Part shown: positions 62,569 through 64,000 of the stretch, piece after piece
Layout of the letters: each line of letters opens with the position of its first letter
Numbering within the stretch: position 1 is the first letter of the stretch
The notes under the pieces: model-generated
Told to the model about the DNA's origin: nothing
What the model saw: the letters and a program-made list of their open reading frames with translations, nothing else
The model's database searches: none
Origin: Marinobacter manganoxydans MnI7-9
GTDB lineage: Bacteria; Pseudomonadota; Gammaproteobacteria; Pseudomonadales; Oleiphilaceae
Length of the DNA stretch: 64,000 bases
Reading direction: 5' to 3'
Assembly (NCBI RefSeq): GCF_000235625.1
Contig: NZ_AGTR01000084.1
Location: 1 to 64,000 of the forward strand
Made by a program: the position numbers and the translations under genes

Positions 62569-64000
62569 CAGGACGACACCTCCTGGCCAGCCTCACGAAC
62601 GGCCAGACGACGCACGGCCTCGGCCATGGTGGCGGCACTGGCAAAGCGCTTGTCCGGCTCGCGCTGGATAGCCTTGTTGATCAGACGGACCACCCCGTTT
62701 GGCAGATCCGCGTTGAACTCGCGGACGCTGCGTGGGCGCTTGTTAAGAATCTGGTAGGTCAGGTTGGCCAGGGTATCGCCCTGATAGGGCGTTTCGCCGC
62801 TCACCAGCTTATAAAGCGTTACGCCCAGGCTGTAGATATCGGAGGCACCGGTTACCTTCTGACCCTTCAACTGCTCCGGCGACATATACAATGGGCTGCC
62901 CATTACCGCGCCGGTGCGGGTTCGCGAGTCATCGGAGATCTTGGCAATGCCGAAATCGGTGATCTTTATATCGCCATTGTCGGGATTGAAGATGATATTC
63001 CCGGGCTTGATGTCGCGGTGGACGATTTTCTGGCTGTGAGCGTAGGCCAGAGCGTCCGCCACGCGGGCAACGATATCCAGAACCCTGGGCAGGGGCAGTA
63101 ACCGTCCGGTTCTGCCGAATTCACTGAGCGGACGTCCTTTCGCATAGTCCATGGCGATATAGGCGAGGTCTGCCTCCTCGCCAACGTCATACACGGTGAC
63201 GATAGCCGGGTGGCTCAGGCGGCCAGCGGCTTCTGCCTCCCGGAAGAATCGCTCCTTGAGATCCTGAAGCTGTCCATCATCAAACGCCTGGTAGCTGAGA
63301 GTCTTGATGGCAACGGTACGGGCAATCTTCGGATCCTTGCCCAGATAAACCACACCCATGGCCCCTCGGCCAATCTCCCGCTCGATTTCGTACCTTCCGA
63401 GGGTCGGGCGACTAACGGCGGGCTCGGGCATCAACAGGGTGCGGGTATTGTCGAAACTCCCTCCCTGCATCAACGAGTTATCCGGCGCGAGCTTTTCCAA
63501 TGCCGACAGCCTCGCGGCGGTATCCCGAAAACCTTTCTTTCGCTCCTGAATACTGCGGTAGGTGCTGACCGCCTTGTCGTACTGGCGCTTGCGCTCCTGC
63601 TGGATGGCGGCGTCGTAGCGCAGCTCGATCTCGCTTTCACAGTCGGGGCAGCGATCCAGCGCTTCGAGGGCCTCGTCTGTATGACCTTGTTGCAGAAATA
63701 CCTTGGCCAGCTTCAGCCGCGCATCCCGCACATTATCTGTCAGTGCACGGATGTGTTTGCGGGGCTGCAGCCAGAACAGCATCACCACGTAACCGACCAC
63801 CAGCAACGTGAGCACCACGCCAAACGGCACCCAGGCATTGCGGTAGAACATCAAAGCCGCCTGGATCACCACGAGCGAGCCACCAAGCAAAAGAGTGACC
63901 GGCAGGGAAACGGCCGCGCCCATCGCCGGAATTGCAAGCACCAGATACAGTGCCGCAATTGCCAGCCCGGCGGTCACCGCCATGTCGGACCAGAGTGGTT
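62568..64000 (-). CDS. Membrane Ser/Thr protein kinase, incomplete at window edge
   Basis: The frame runs off the right edge, so the N terminus is missing. The visible 477 or so residues start with three hydrophobic helices and then a TPR-like helical region (about 80-165). A complete kinase domain follows, with GRGAMGVVYLG, the Lys of VAIKTL, HRDIKPGNI, DFGIAK and MSPEQLKG. Three helices directly before the linker suggest a CHASE2 sensor domain beyond the edge. An in-frame ATG at 63983 exists, but the frame stays open upstream of it. It forms a unit with the phosphatase and FHA genes. Confidence 0.85.
   Translation of the reverse strand, partial: PLWSDMAVTAGLAIAALYLVLAIPAMGAAVSLPVTLLLGGSLVVIQAALMFYRNAWVPFGVVLTLLVVGYVVMLFWLQPRKHIRALTDNVRDARLKLAKVFLQQGHTDEALEALDRCPDCESEIELRYDAAIQQERKRQYDKAVSTYRSIQERKKGFRDTAARLSALEKLAPDNSLMQGGSFDNTRTLLMPEPAVSRPTLGRYEIEREIGRGAMGVVYLGKDPKIARTVAIKTLSYQAFDDGQLQDLKERFFREAEAAGRLSHPAIVTVYDVGEEADLAYIAMDYAKGRPLSEFGRTGRLLPLPRVLDIVARVADALAYAHSQKIVHRDIKPGNIIFNPDNGDIKITDFGIAKISDDSRTRTGAVMGSPLYMSPEQLKGQKVTGASDIYSLGVTLYKLVSGETPYQGDTLANLTYQILNKRPRSVREFNADLPNGVVRLINKAIQREPDKRFASAATMAEAVRRLAVREAGQEVSS

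Noticed and set aside
61452-64000. FHA, phosphatase and kinase genes as T6SS regulators (Fha/PppA/PpkA)
   Set aside because: No T6SS structural genes flank them, and the kinase has a three-helix membrane region typical of CHASE2 kinases instead of PpkA.

Overview
The window looks like a chromosomal segment of a marine gammaproteobacterium, most likely Marinobacter or a close relative. This rests on gene content (PuuABC/PotFGHI, the mms valine operon, a YeeN-type YebC protein, a CHASE2-type kinase tail) and on a GC content that looks like the high fifties by eye. It is inference: there is no rRNA or other marker to prove it. About 55 protein genes fill almost all of the sequence. No tRNA, rRNA, CRISPR array or intact insertion sequence was seen.

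Layout. 1-1154: an almost gene-free stretch with the signature of an integron cassette array (one good attC and two matched cassette boundaries), then palindromic repeats. 1155-7811: DUF2235 hydrolase, EmrE-like exporter, SGNH esterase, then a ThDP enzyme and a flavin dehydrogenase divergent from an AraC-type regulator. 7834-12352: a complete phosphite-oxidation operon ptxABCDE behind four PhoB-like half-sites at exact 11-bp spacing. 12458-14341: ECF sigma factor, RskA-type anti-sigma factor and a secreted DUF7282 protein. 14392-17539: a small protein plus a PAS-GAF-GGDEF cyclase, and a lipoprotein with a Thr/Asp-rich linker. 17843-26592: gamma-glutamylated putrescine catabolism (puuB, puuC, puuA) with the PotFGHI importer. 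26617-33163: LysR/DoxX/LigB-type dioxygenase group, an RND pump whose permease has two internal in-frame deletions, and a lipoprotein. 33245-44572: a liv-type ABC importer, acyl-CoA synthetase/thioesterase/hydrolase, a proline-racemase-superfamily protein with an unusual active site, an oxidoreductase and a PerM-type protein. 44770-50771: an orphan type VI secretion island (VgrG, DUF4123 adaptor, LysM-headed putative effector, SUMF1-fold lipoprotein). 50964-57616: the distal valine pathway (mmsB, 3-hydroxyisobutyryl-CoA hydrolase, enoyl-CoA hydratase, isobutyryl-CoA dehydrogenase, mmsA) with a divergent AraC regulator. 57720-64000: SRPBCC protein, ODP-like metallo-beta-lactamase fold protein, Sel1 protein, YeeN-type regulator, class I amidotransferase, and an FHA/PP2C/Ser-Thr kinase set whose kinase runs off the right edge.

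How the genes work together. The ptx genes should import phosphite and oxidise it to phosphate under phosphate limitation. The puu/pot block takes up putrescine and converts it to gamma-glutamyl-GABA, but the final hydrolase PuuD is absent here. The mms block carries isobutyryl-CoA to propionyl-CoA. The liv block and the acyl-CoA synthetase operon share a palindromic operator-like sequence, which suggests one regulator for uptake and CoA activation. The strongest candidates for new biology are the T6SS effector module, the proline-racemase homologue with Ser and Thr in place of both catalytic Cys, the doubly deleted RND permease and the cassette debris at the left edge.
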